A stretch of 64,000 nt of DNA from Chlorophyllum brunneum (Eukaryota; Basidiomycota; Agaricomycetes; Agaricales; Agaricaceae): contig OY756143.1 in assembly GCA_963576785.1 (NCBI GenBank), positions 1,798,001-1,862,000 of the forward strand, read 5' to 3'. The notes below the pieces were generated by a model. The model was not told where the DNA came from, did no database searches, and saw only the letters and a list, made by a program, of their open reading frames with translations. Shown here piece by piece: positions 1-17,570 of the stretch. Within the stretch, counting starts at the first letter, position 1; every line of letters begins with the position of its first letter. The position numbers and the translations under genes were made by a program.

Positions 1-1040
<1,040 letters not shown>

Positions 1041-1113
1041 CGTGGGAGATTTGTCAGCAGTGTTGTGAACCAGGCTGGTGTGGTTTGTTCTGAGATGGCG
1101 CAGTGAGTCGACG

Positions 1114-2912
1114 ATGCAATACAGCCACCTGCCGTCCCTCCCAGAGCGCCGCGACTCGACTCTCGACAGCAACGGCTCGGTGCGTCCTCCGTCCCTCCCC
1201 CGCGCCTGCTCACCCCCCAAAGACCCCCTTCCAGACACACCAGTCCCTCGGCCAGGCCCTCGGCACCCACCTCCCGACCCAGTACCGCACCGACTACCGC
1301 AACCTCTCCACCTCCCCGCCGTCCCATCCCCAGCCCTCCTCCTCCCACTCCCCGCTTGCCTTCACCGTCCCCTCCGCAGCCTCTCCGGCCATCAAGCGCA
1401 AGCCCGCCGACAACCCCATCCCCCAGCAGGTCCTCAAGCGCAGACGCGACACCGACGATGCAGACCCCTACGACCTCGACCCCGCAGGCCAGGGCGCCAA
1501 GCACTGGACCGACGACGAAAAGACAAAGCTCTTTACCTGGCTCATGGGCCCCGGCCAGGACGAGCACTGGAACGCCCTCCGCGCCACCAAAAACTCCTGT
1601 CTTCGCGAGGCAAGTTTCTCCCCATCTCTCCCCGCGCCCACTCACCTCTTCCAGTGTGCTGTCGAGGTCTTTGACAGCAAAAAGACCTACCAGGCGCTCA
1701 AGGGCTGTTACGAGCGCAACTTTAATCTCTTCAAGCAGATATACGCCTTTGAGCAGTACCATGCCCCCAACAATGACCTTTCCACTCTTAGCGAGGCCGA
1801 CCGACTGAGAGAGTACGAACGCCGGCTCGGTGCTGCCCGCAAGGCCGGCTGCGACGTTGGCAACATCACCGCCCGCACCATCGAACACTGGCATCGCAAA
1901 GGCTGGTACAACCTCTTTTTCCGCCGGTACGTGAACCACTATCCCCACCACTCTGCCGTATTTACACACTACTGCCCAGATGGCACGGCGACCCTGCCAC
2001 AACCCGGCCCAGCCAGTCCCGCACCACCACCAGCACGAATAACACCCAAGGGCCAGCAGAAGACACCGAAGCAGACGACGACCACCCCTCACAGCCACCA
2101 CCACCCCCATCCCAAACACATCAACAACAAGCACCCCCACAGCCCCAACCGCCCCCGCCGTCCCAACAGCAAAACACCACTGCTGGCCTCGATTTTTCAA
2201 CAGATCCCACAGGTGCAATCTCCAATGGCATGAACGGCTTCACACCACACCTCAACTATATCAATCCCCAGACCCTTCGCGACCCCCTCGTGCCCCCTTC
2301 ACCCGCCACCGTTCCGACCGGCCCGAATCTCACCCACCACACCGCCACCCCCAGCGGTCCTCCTGCATCTGCTTCTTCCGTCAACGGCCTTCCTTCCTCT
2401 TCCACGACCAGTTCACACCCCCACTTGCCCAACGTAGCTCATCCCGGTTCGCATACCGCCGTGAATCCCAATCCCGCTCAATCCTCTTCCGCTTCTTCCT
2501 CCTCTGCACCCAATCCCTCGGGCGGTCCCAATGACCCACCCGCCGTCAATGTCACCATCACCCAGAGCATGCTCTCCACCTACCTCCAGTTCTTGCAGGT
2601 CCAGACACAGACTGGCAAGATGAAGTTGGAGTATCTCAGGAGAAGGGAGGAGAGAGAGGAAAAGGAAAGCGCACAGAGGAGAGAGATGGAGCGCATCAAG
2701 TTGGAACGAGAGGCCGCAGAATTCGAACATTCCAAACATTCACAAAACACCAAACAGAAAGCGGATAGAGCCATAGTAAGTTCCTTCTCTCCCTTTTATC
2801 TTCACTGGCTCATTCTCGTTGCCCACAGGAACTCCTCAGCAACCCTTCAATCGACGCCTCTGTCAAGCACGCCGCGAGCGAGTTTTTGAAGAAACTATTT
2901 GCGTCAGACTAA
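1114..2912 (+). CDS. SANT/Myb-like domain protein of unknown function
   Basis: Predicted protein of 530 residues from exons 1114-1179, 1235-1609, 1655-1926, 1980-2775 and 2829-2912. The start is the first ATG in frame with the conserved core. After a Ser/Pro-rich N-terminus comes a compact domain beginning WTDDEKTKLFTWLMG and continuing through KKTYQALKGCYERN, with the Trp spacing of a SANT/Myb helix bundle. A long Gln/Pro/Ser-rich linker follows. Near the C-terminus is a very charged helix (EYLRRREEREEKES), probably a coiled coil. I recognise the type as a conserved basidiomycete protein but not a characterised gene. A role in chromatin or DNA binding is inference. The intron 1610-1654 starts with GCAAGT, so it is a GC-AG intron. 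It is 45 nt, in frame and without a stop, so retention would add 15 residues. Confidence 0.85.
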
Positions 2913-2938
2913 CTTTTCTCCTTGTTCTCTGCTTTCCT

Positions 2939-2955
2939 TCTCTCTCTCTCTCTCT
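2939..2955. repeat. (TC)n dinucleotide microsatellite
   Basis: Eight uninterrupted TC units just downstream of the stop codon at 2912, in the presumed 3' UTR. No function is apparent. Confidence 0.9.
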
Positions 2956-3130
2956 GATATATATCCGATGTTTCTTACTCACTACCCCCGTTTGTATTTA
3001 TCCCTGTTGACCCCTATAATGAGACTCCTGGATGGTTCGGTTCTCGCGTTTACACGAAAGACATCTAAATTTATCAGTCGGGGCGGTCATATCTCTACCC
3101 TGTCTAGTCCACCCCTGTCAGTCCTGATCT

Positions 3131-9161
<6,031 letters not shown>

Positions 9162-10061
9162 GGACCTACAGGAAGAGGGGGATACAACCGACTCAGGTGG
9201 CGAGTGGGAGAATTTAAAGAACCTCCGCAAACGACCTGGTTAATTCATCGAGATATATTATTGAACGGGTATGCTTCCGGCTCGTAATGGTGCTGACCGA
9301 GCATCGTACCTCCAAACCCATGCCACGAACAGGTCGGCAGGAAACCGATTCGCTGTTATTTTGGTTACTTACTTATCTCACAACATACGTGGAAAGATCG
9401 GCATGATGACGCGGACAACGTTGTAATCGAGGTCCAAATACGTTTTGTGCCTCGGTTGAACTGAATCGAACTCATAGAGTCATTGCCCCTGTGGAAAACG
9501 CGGACATAGCCATCTACCGAAAGTTGGAAATCCCTGCCTGAAGCCCATTGAGGTCACGGCGCCGTGTGCCCAGTGTCATTCCAAGCTCACTAAGCTAAAC
9601 TTCGGGGGACTCGGGTAGTGAGTAAATTTCTCAGCAGTCATCTTTGTCACCAACGTACAATTATGATGTCTATTACTCTGCATTCACTCGACCGAGAGCG
9701 ACATACATTACTTGGTCACTATGCCGCGGTCCCTGGACCTAGCCTATTCAATCTAGGCACACTCATACACTTAGTCAATAGAATAGTTCATGTAGATCAC
9801 GCTACTATATAACTATATAAAGATGTGGCGGATATTTGTGGTTGGCCGAAATGAAAACCCCATTAGCTCGAAAATCATTTTCGTCCTCTCACCAAACTCT
9901 TCCAATCAAAACTGGCCGCAAAAGTCAGAGCCAATAAAGTTTTCGAACGATTGTAAGTTCAGAACACCTCGGCCCACTTCAAAAACCTAAAACAGGAATT
10001 TCATGGGTTTCAATTCTTCGAACGTCCATGGACAAAAAACAGCGATACGGTAAAGTACATT
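9162..10061. other. Intergenic region upstream of the ABC transporter
   Basis: About 900 bases between the ABC transporter start and the ARP3 stop. It should contain the ABC promoter and ARP3 3' UTR. Short open frames (for example 9618-9812) have no recognisable product, and I see no RNA gene. Confidence 0.6.
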
Positions 10062-11789
10062 TTATGTGGCGCTGCCGAATATCTGGTATCTTCTACAGAT
10101 GCTAGGGCCAATCTCGTCGTACTGAGCCTTGGTGTGGCAAGAGGTGTAGAAATCGGGCTGAGTTGAATAAAGGGAGTTAGTGTGCTTTCTATAGCAATGA
10201 TTATGGTGTACGAACCAAAGAAGCAAGTAGCGAGCCACCAAACCAGACAGCGTATCTGTGTAAGGTTAGATGGTGATGTAGGGTGCTCGCGCTTAGGGGC
10301 ATACCGTTGACGTTTATGAGATATAACCTCAACTTCAACACCGGAAGACTGCGGAAGTGTAGGTGAGGTCCCATTCATATTTCTCCTCCAAGCTTGAACC
10401 CACCTTAATGGAACTTCCGCTACTAAGAGCACTAATATCAAGCCTGCGGTCAACGAGCTGTTTGAGATCCCGCTTCAGACGGTTCCCAAAGTGCTGGAAC
10501 ATGGTGGAGCCCCCAGAAAGGACGATATTCTAGCAGGAGACACTAAGGATAGGTCAATTTGGATGGTCCAGTTACTGACCTTATACAGGCCACGCCGAAC
10601 ATCGATAGGAGAACTCTGGATAACGTCATCTACAATCTCCGGAAGAGGCGTGAGGAAGTCGGACGAGTAGATTTCTGGGTTGAAGAAGATCTCTGGTGCA
10701 AGAAATCGTTCATAGCCAACGTCAACGCCATATTTCTAACGGGTCGTGTTAGAACGCAGTAAGTCAAAATCCCGGAGGGAAAAACGTACCCTTCCGGTCA
10801 CAGAGTACTCCCCCTCGTACCTCTCAAAATGCTTTAATGGGTCCTCATCATACTTCCTGAACTCCCTCACTATGTCTTGGCAGACATAACTGTAATTCTC
10901 TTTCACTTTTCCAGCAACCCTCAACTGATCCTCAGGAGGAACATTCGCCATCTCTCCACGCTCTCGCATCAGGTTCAATACAAATTGCGATATGTCCCTC
11001 CCAGCAACCGGAATATGTTTGATTGCGCTTCCAATGACGTAGCCCTCAGCACAAGGAATGACATGTGTAACACCGTCGCCAGAATCGATTACGGTACCGG
11101 TAAGGGTACGGTCTGTGACTTTGTTGGACGTCCAGGATGCTGCGAGTGCAAGGACGGCTTGGACAGCAATGTAGAGGCCTTGGATGTTGAATGATTCAAA
11201 GAAAATTTCGGCAGTTTGTTCTCTGTTTTCTGGGGGGTTCAATGGTGGTTCAGTCTGGCCAGGAGTTATCGTCAGATTTGCTGCGTAATACTGGGAGTGA
11301 GTATATTGATTACGCACCAAGAGGAAGTAATGATCTTCAGGCTCAGCCCTCAGGTATTTGAAAATCGTCTGTTCCCAGTATCGTTCCATATAATCCCAAT
11401 TATCGATCATACCGTGTCTGATGGGATAATGAACGCCATAACCGGGTGTCTTCGCGTTCGCAAGAGCTTCATCGCCGATGAAGAAGTCAAGGTCTTCGAC
11501 TCCGCGTTTAGATGCGAGATGTCCCGGCTTGGCGGGAACAGCAGGTGCTCGAGAGGATTGAGACGGAGAACCTCGTGTGGCGATAGCAGTTGGGAATACA
11601 CTGCATCAATCATCAGCCTTGGGGACGGTGGTGCGATAATTGGGGGATCCGACACACAATGAGGGGTCTGAATTACCCGCAAAACTAGAGCAACGATCAG
11701 ACTAGTTGTTTAAGCTAATAGATTGCAACACACCCAATCTTTGAGTATCCAGTACCGTTATCGCATATAATGGGCGCGAGGCGAGCCAT
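10062..11789 (-). CDS. ARP3: Actin-related protein 3, Arp2/3 complex subunit
   Basis: Predicted 430 residues, the usual length for Arp3. With Arp2 it forms the nucleation template for branched actin filaments at endocytic patches. Nine exons: 11734-11789, 11658-11684, 11318-11600, 10790-11254, 10580-10735, 10404-10529, 10305-10348, 10216-10255 and 10062-10157. The nucleotide-binding loop [11 protein letters not shown] is built across the first junction and the [22 protein letters not shown] insert characteristic of Arp3 follows (here [15 protein letters not shown]). The second phosphate loop is [14 protein letters not shown]. The C-terminal part has [16 protein letters not shown] and [18 protein letters not shown], both diagnostic for Arp3 rather than actin or Arp2. 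The final exon encodes the [17 protein letters not shown] end. Confidence 0.97.
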
Positions 11790-12432
11790 AGTGTGGCGGA
11801 AGTTGTGAGCTGCACACTCAGATTGTTATCCAGCGGCTGTGTCACTGCAATCATTCGGCTTTATTTACCAAAGCCCCCAATACCAAAGAATTACATAGCC
11901 ACCCAATTTATCTTGCTCTCATTGCGCCCAAAAGCTGTGAAACAGAAGTGCTTAAACATGTGGCTGGAAAGGCCCTCGCGGTCCTCTGCAGATTTTCAAC
12001 ACGTCCCTGAAACCATTCTACCGATTTCGATCTTTAATCTGCACTAGGGTACAACGCCCGGAGAACGGAAACGGGTCTCAAACGTTTGTTGCTTCTCCTA
12101 AGGCTCTGTCTGGAGAACGGCCATACCCTCGATCAATGCGTAAGCCCGCATCAGATCCTGTGCACGCTGGGCGCTGGAGAGAAAGGGGCCACAAGTAAAT
12201 AACAAGGCGAAGTCAAGGTCTCCACGCATTCTGATGCGCTGAGGATGCCTCTGACCTGGTGGATCTTGAGACACGAACAGCCCAATTGATGAGGGACTGA
12301 AAGACCCACGGAGCAGTATTAGACATGCGGATTCTACTTGTTCATCAATGTTCGGGAGTAACAGTCTTTCTTGCCTATGAAACATGATCCATGCATTAGC
12401 TGATGAATTCTACAGCGCAGACGACCATCAGA
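11790..12432. other. Intergenic region between ARP3 and ATG17
   Basis: 640 bases. The part next to 11790 is the ARP3 promoter side; the part next to 12432 is ATG17 3' flank. A minus-strand frame at 12098-12385 (95 codons) has no recognised homologue and no clear splice link to ATG17. I do not call it a gene. Confidence 0.5.
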
Positions 12433-14230
12433 TCAGACCTCGACCAGTAGATCCTCGTCAATGTGGGGAAGTACTTCTAGGATATCTCCAGGCCATGGGA
12501 CAACTTCCCATCTGGTTGGCGGATTGCCGATACATAGGCATATATCTTCCGGCAGGTGTGCTCCATACTCGGCATTGAAGCGACGACGTACTTGATCCTC
12601 CTCTGATAAAAGTTTTTGTAATGGCACAGATCACTGGGGAGTTTTCCCTCACCTTCAGTCATGGCCGTCAGTTGAGACATCATCCCTTTCACAATATTCT
12701 CTGCGGCTTCTTTGTAATGCCGACGTCTTGCAATCTCAATTGTGAGTTTGCTAAACGCGGTCTGATAAGACACGTATCGCTCATGTAGATCTCGTATTGT
12801 TAAAATCCGGTCATGAAGTGAATTCAGCTCCTCTTCGAATTTCATCTATTGGAGAGGCAGGTCAGTGAATGTGATGGCAGCGCCAGGAACAAACGTGCCT
12901 CGACCTCTTCTTGATTCTGGAGCATCTCTCCCATAATATCACCGAGTTCTTCTAAATCATCTAGCACTCCACAGAGATGAACAAGGTCGCCGTTGAGAGA
13001 ATCCTGGTTGGCCAGGAGGAACTCACTAAAGCACATCAGAGCATAGAATCATGGAGTGGAGTTCTGCACTTACTGGTGACCATCAATCAGACGACCGCCT
13101 TCCTCTAGCTCGGACAAGATAGCTGGCAGTTCTTCCACGTCCCTGTGCATTTCTATGACGGAATCGGAGATACAGGGTGTTCGAGGAGAACTCAACGGAA
13201 ATAACGCACGCTGAAGATCATCTTCACTTAGTATTTCGCCGGCTTCGGTGTCTTTCAAAGCAGTATCCATTTGCTCATAGTGAGATGCCAAGCTCTCGAG
13301 TGAACCTGCCATCGAGGTACCGACAGTATCCTGGTGAACAAGCGTATCTCGCATACGAGACACAAGAGCAGGACCGGGTCCAGGCTTGGGTAGAGAAGAC
13401 CGAATGGACTCAATGGCCCGGCTAAGCGTCTTGGGATAATCGTCTGTTCGCCCGAGCAGGTCCTTCACTAAGGGCATCAGCATTGCTCGATCCCAGATTG
13501 ATATATATCACTCACATCAAGAGCAGTGCGGTTACCTTCAATTGTGTCAAGAATGTCTTCAATAGCCTGATCATCAACAAAATCCCTGAGGTTTTTCCAA
13601 AGCTTCCTATCTCGGTCGTGAATATTCTTTGGAACTATTCCGGCAATAACGCCAGAATGGTTTCGGACTGTCGCCGAAGGTGATGGCGGAGGAAGAATCT
13701 TGCAGTTGGATTGGTCAAGTGGCTCTGTTTGTGGCTGATCCCCCTGGTCTGAATGTTGACTCCCAAACAACGAGGAGTCTGCGGATGTTTGATGAAACTC
13801 TGGGGGGACTAGCTGAGCACCAAGCGCCCCCAGGATGCCGTCCAGCTCGTCAGTGTAGTGTGAACGCTCGGCATCCCAGGCCTAAAGGAATCAGTGAACT
13901 GTGGGCCACAGGAAGTTGCACAGCTAACCTGAACCTGTTTGTGGAGATGCACGCGTTTCTCCTCGATGCTTTTGGCGACAGAGGCGGCTAGCTTGAAAAA
14001 ATGTCAGTGGATAACCCTTGTCGGAAAAGGTGACATGCCTTCAGTTGTTCGATGACGGCCTCGCTCATCCAACGAACCTTGGCATCTAGTGCCAGCACGT
14101 CTACAGCAGCTTGTGCGGACGCGTTGGAGCGTGCATGGGCGTGGGCGCATATCTGCTGGCCATGTTGAAGCGCTTTCTTGGATTGCAGCACAAGAGAAAC
14201 GAGGTGGGGTTGTGGGGCTGAAGAGCTCAT
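12433..14230 (-). CDS. ATG17: Autophagy scaffold protein Atg17
   Basis: Predicted 499 residues, mainly long helices, as expected for the crescent-shaped scaffold that assembles the Atg1 kinase complex at the phagophore assembly site. Exons: 14039-14230, 13929-13991, 13516-13881, 13075-13462, 12899-13026, 12653-12845 and 12433-12602. Family hallmarks are the N-terminal helix with AAVDVLALDAKVRWMSEAV, the segment LHERYVSYQTAFSKLTIEIA, and the C-terminal motif YGAHLPEDICLCIGNPPTRW followed by DEDLLVEV and stop. Two introns appear to be GC-AG: 13992-14038 (GCATGT donor) and 12846-12898 (GCACGT donor). For the first, no GT donor keeps the conserved frame. For the second, a weak GT donor three codons upstream is a possible alternative. 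The start is 113 bp from the divergent LysM gene. Confidence 0.93.
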
Positions 14231-14343
14231 ATGCTCGCTGGACTCGGACGAGCCGGGCGGGAGGGTCGGGTCGGCATTCTTCCGGTTGCCGATCAGTTCA
14301 CACCCCGGATCCGGGGTCACTCTCCTCTGTCCACAACCCTGCG
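14231..14343. promoter_or_regulatory. Shared divergent promoter of ATG17 and the LysM/zinc-ribbon gene
   Basis: Only 113 bases separate the two start codons, so both promoters and 5' UTRs must lie here or overlap the neighbouring coding sequence. No clear TATA element is visible. Co-regulation is an inference from spacing only. Confidence 0.6.
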
Positions 14344-15470
14344 ATGGTTGACGTTGACCAGCGAAACACACTATGTCTCACCTGTTCCTCTTCACTTTAC
14401 TCCAAGAATCAAGCAGTGCATACTACCAAGTGCTGCAACCAGGTCATTTGCGCCTCTTGCGCACAACGCAACCCTCGCCTGACAACCTACCATCCTTGTC
14501 TGGCGTGCCTCGGGGGTATTGGGGCATCTCGAGGGAGATCTCAATTACATACATTACCCAAGACCTCGAACCAGGACCTGCACTCCTCCCTCATCAGCGA
14601 CGACGAAACAGTGTTTGTCCTGGGTGATGATAGCGGCGAGGAGTCCGAAGAACAAGAAAGTCTCGTCCAGGAAGGGGCAGAAGAACCTCTACGGCCACTT
14701 CCGTCAGAACTTCCTACCTATCACGAGGCCACGATTACTCGTGTCACAGAAACCCATCAACCGTCAACTCGGATGGGTTTCGTTGCTGATGCTACTCCAT
14801 CCGTTTTCCCTTCGGATTCTGGTACTTTGCCGACATCAGTTCATCGAAAATATTACATCAATCCGTATGATACCGTTCATGGGATTGCCTTACGTTTCGG
14901 AGTCGATGTGCGTCTTCTGGGCATGTTTCCACCCATAACACTGATCATTCCCAAAAGGCGCGAGAGTTATGTCACCAAAACAATCTGCCACCCAGTACGC
15001 TGAGCACTACACCCCATTTATTACACACTAGGGCACATCTGGAACTTCCCCTTTCATCAAAACCTGTTCCGCTCCAATATGTGCTGTCTGAAGACGACCA
15101 AGCGAAAAGAGAGGCTCAACGCGTGAAGGAGCGCGCAGAGAAGAGATTACAAATGGTCACAAAAGAGGTGGACTGGCATGTCGCAAAAACCTACATCGCG
15201 CTAGCCGATACGTCCGGTGTTGGCGACGAATCGACAGACAAAGGGAAGGAATATTCTCATAAGACGGTACCACTTGTTCGCACAGCTGCGGGTCCGTCAA
15301 CTGGTGACCTCGAACTAAGAGCGGTCAACATGTATTTAGATGATGAAGATTGGGAGCAAAGCGAAATAGACGCAGGTCGCTCGCCACACCTACCTCGGTT
15401 TCCTCTGTCGCCCCAGTCTACAAAAAGCTCTACAGAGATCCGTTCCACATGGTGGCCATGGAAATCCTGA
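14344..15470 (+). CDS. Intracellular LysM-domain protein with N-terminal zinc ribbon
   Basis: Predicted 358 residues, exons 14344-14907 and 14958-15470. No signal peptide: the first residues are MVDVDQRNTLCLTC. Four Cys pairs in the first ~60 residues (CLTC, KCC, CASC, CLAC) suggest a zinc ribbon. An acidic linker with EESEEQES follows. A single LysM domain sits around residues 175-225. It begins YYINPYDTVHGIALRFGVDA and runs into CHQNNLPPSTLSTTPHLLH; the domain is only continuous once the 50-nt intron is removed. The remainder has a charged helix and ends TWWPWKS. LysM usually binds chitin or peptidoglycan, but the lack of a secretion signal argues for a cytosolic or membrane-associated role, as in conserved fungal and animal LysM-only proteins. 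Its function is not known. Confidence 0.88.
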
Positions 15471-15837
15471 TGCTTAGGGGACATTAGTTTCGACCTGTTG
15501 GTGATTAGATGGTAAGTCGATCGGGTCACTGATCTTGATTTGACTGACATGTTGGGGAGCTACTTTGAGGTTTCCTTGCTGTTTAGACTGGATTTTCCAC
15601 ATCTGTGATAATCAGACCACCTGACTCCCATCAATTCACCTATAATGTATCCAGCCTGCCTGTTCGCTTCCAAACCATCTGATCTTAAGATGACCCTTGT
15701 TCCGAAAATTAAGTGGGCGGATAAGTATTCATTTAGTCGCGGGCTTTTAAATCGCTAACGTTTGGCCCAAAGTCGCCATCCGCCACACCTCCATACTCCT
15801 CTTCTCGCTCCAGTGCCTCAACGTTCCCCCATCTTCA
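15471..15837. other. Intergenic region
   Basis: 367 bases between the LysM gene and the C2H2 gene. A pyrimidine-rich run before 15838 is typical of a fungal promoter. Nothing else is seen. Confidence 0.6.
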
Positions 15838-17017
15838 ATGGAATACGACTGGTACCGCACTTCTCCGTCATACCCAGGACCGGAGTTGAGTACACCCCAC
15901 TCAACTTCCCCCCAGTCCAGCAACGGCTCCCTTCTCTGTGAGTGCTCTGGCGAATTATCTCATGAGGACGATATTTGCTCATTTATCGTTATTTCCCACG
16001 CAGGCACCCCATATCAACCTGACGGAAGTATCACTGAAATTGGTCCCCGCGATAGTCCTTTCGGATACACCCGTCTCGACGCCGCTCCCATGACGCAACC
16101 AGGTTCAACTGGGCCAATAATCGGGCTGGGACTACAGGTGCCAGAACCACGGAAAGCCTCACCGCTGGGAGGGTTATACGAGTCGGCCTCAAGAGGATTT
16201 AATGATTTTAACACTGTTCCCTTGAATTATGCCCGAGGCCCACAAAATCACGATATGGTCTGGCATGACCCGAGCACCGGATACGCTTCGGGGGCTGGTT
16301 CCTCTTATGATGATTTCTATAGCCGGATACCAGCCCGATCTCACTCAAACATACACACCCGCTCTTCTTCCGACATCGGTGCTGGCACACTTACGTCTTC
16401 TTCCCTACATTTTCCTCCACAAGGCAGTCCATTCACGGTCAATCGTGATCCTCCGTCAATGATGAGCAGGAGTTCAAGTCTCCCACCGCCGGTCCCTGGA
16501 GACTATGCTCCCTTTCCGCCAGGCCCAAACTGGAATAGCAGTCAATACAACTACTTAGCACCCAACTACCATAATGGCACTATGTTAGCCAGACCCATTG
16601 ACGGCAATTTCTCTCAAGGCAGCTCACACCAGTGGGTATCGCCTGTTCCGACTTATGAAGAGCCCGGGCCAACTTCTCCAACGAATGAGGCCGATGGATC
16701 GCCTTTATTCCAGTCTCGAGTAGGTTCTGATCGCACCCGCGCCATAAGTCGCTCGAGACGATCTAACCCAGACAAAAAACTGTATCACTGCCAAATTCCT
16801 GGGTGTGGTGCAACAATCACCTCCAGACATAATTACAAAAGTACGTCCGTAACTTTACTACTTGGTTCGTCCTGACTCTTTGTTTCTGATAGGCCACTGC
16901 AACTCCCATTATGGTATTAAACCACATGCTTGCGGGCAGGGCGCCTGCGACAGGAACTTTGGAACTTTGGCTGAAGTTAAGCGCCACCGCCTCCGTCATT
17001 GTCAATATCGGTCTTGA
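15838..17017 (+). CDS. C2H2 zinc-finger protein, probable transcription factor
   Basis: Predicted 353 residues, exons 15838-15937, 16004-16840 and 16893-17017. The first 290 residues are Ser/Pro/Tyr-rich and look disordered. The C-terminus holds two zinc fingers: YHCQIPGCGATITSRHNYK followed by SHCNSH, and HACGQGACDRNFGTLAEVKR followed by HRLRHC. The second has the classic C-x4-C-x12-H-x3-H spacing. The first is atypical in its His part. The finger pair is split by a 52-nt intron. The first intron (66 nt) is in frame and stop-free, so gene predictors may keep it as coding; its strong GTGAGT and CAG ends support removal. The arrangement of a disordered region with C-terminal fingers is common among basidiomycete regulators. 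No specific orthologue is recognised. Confidence 0.85.
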
Positions 17018-17570
17018 GCCAACGAACTATAATCCGCAATCGAACTAGACTTGTTGTATCTCTAGTATTTATTCTGAGCACCGTGTTATATTTGTATCCA
17101 TAGTTTGTATGCCCGGCTGGGCGTTTTACCCAACTTTGTACCAATAGCTTCAGCTTTCTCTTCCCATTTTGTTTTGTATCCCTAGCTCCTCGTGTGTATT
17201 ACTACGGTGAATTTGATCTGTGTCTAGTACCAGTTTGAGCGCTGAGCATCGCGTGCTGATCAGACTAGCCGAGAGCTGAGGAAAATCGAGATTTTGGATC
17301 GCCTCAGCGAAGCTAGCTATAGTACAAAGCACGCGATAATCAATCATTCAAGGTTCGAGCGCCGGATGGATCATTCTGAGCATCAGCCGTATGATGAACT
17401 AGCCAGGGTTGCGGGATGACTGTGGCGTGAGGCTGTGTCAGGAATCAGGATGTTGTCCCAAAAAGTCTTGCAATCAATCATTGAGGCAACAGAAAGAGGT
17501 GTCCATCACCCACCAAGGGGCTCTTACCTGAAGACGGTGACAAGCGCCTACACCCTTTTCTCCACCCACG
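17018..17570. other. Intergenic region
   Basis: 553 bases between the C2H2 gene and the Bsd2-like gene, probably 3' UTR and promoter. No gene, tRNA or repeat is recognised. Confidence 0.55.

Noticed and set aside
12098..12385. Minus-strand frame of 95 codons downstream of ATG17
   Set aside because: No family recognised; ATG17 already ends with its usual C-terminal motif. Could not be joined with a sound splice site.
17345..17370. GGTTCGAGC resembling a tRNA T-arm
   Set aside because: No matching acceptor stem, anticodon arm or D-arm in the surrounding bases.
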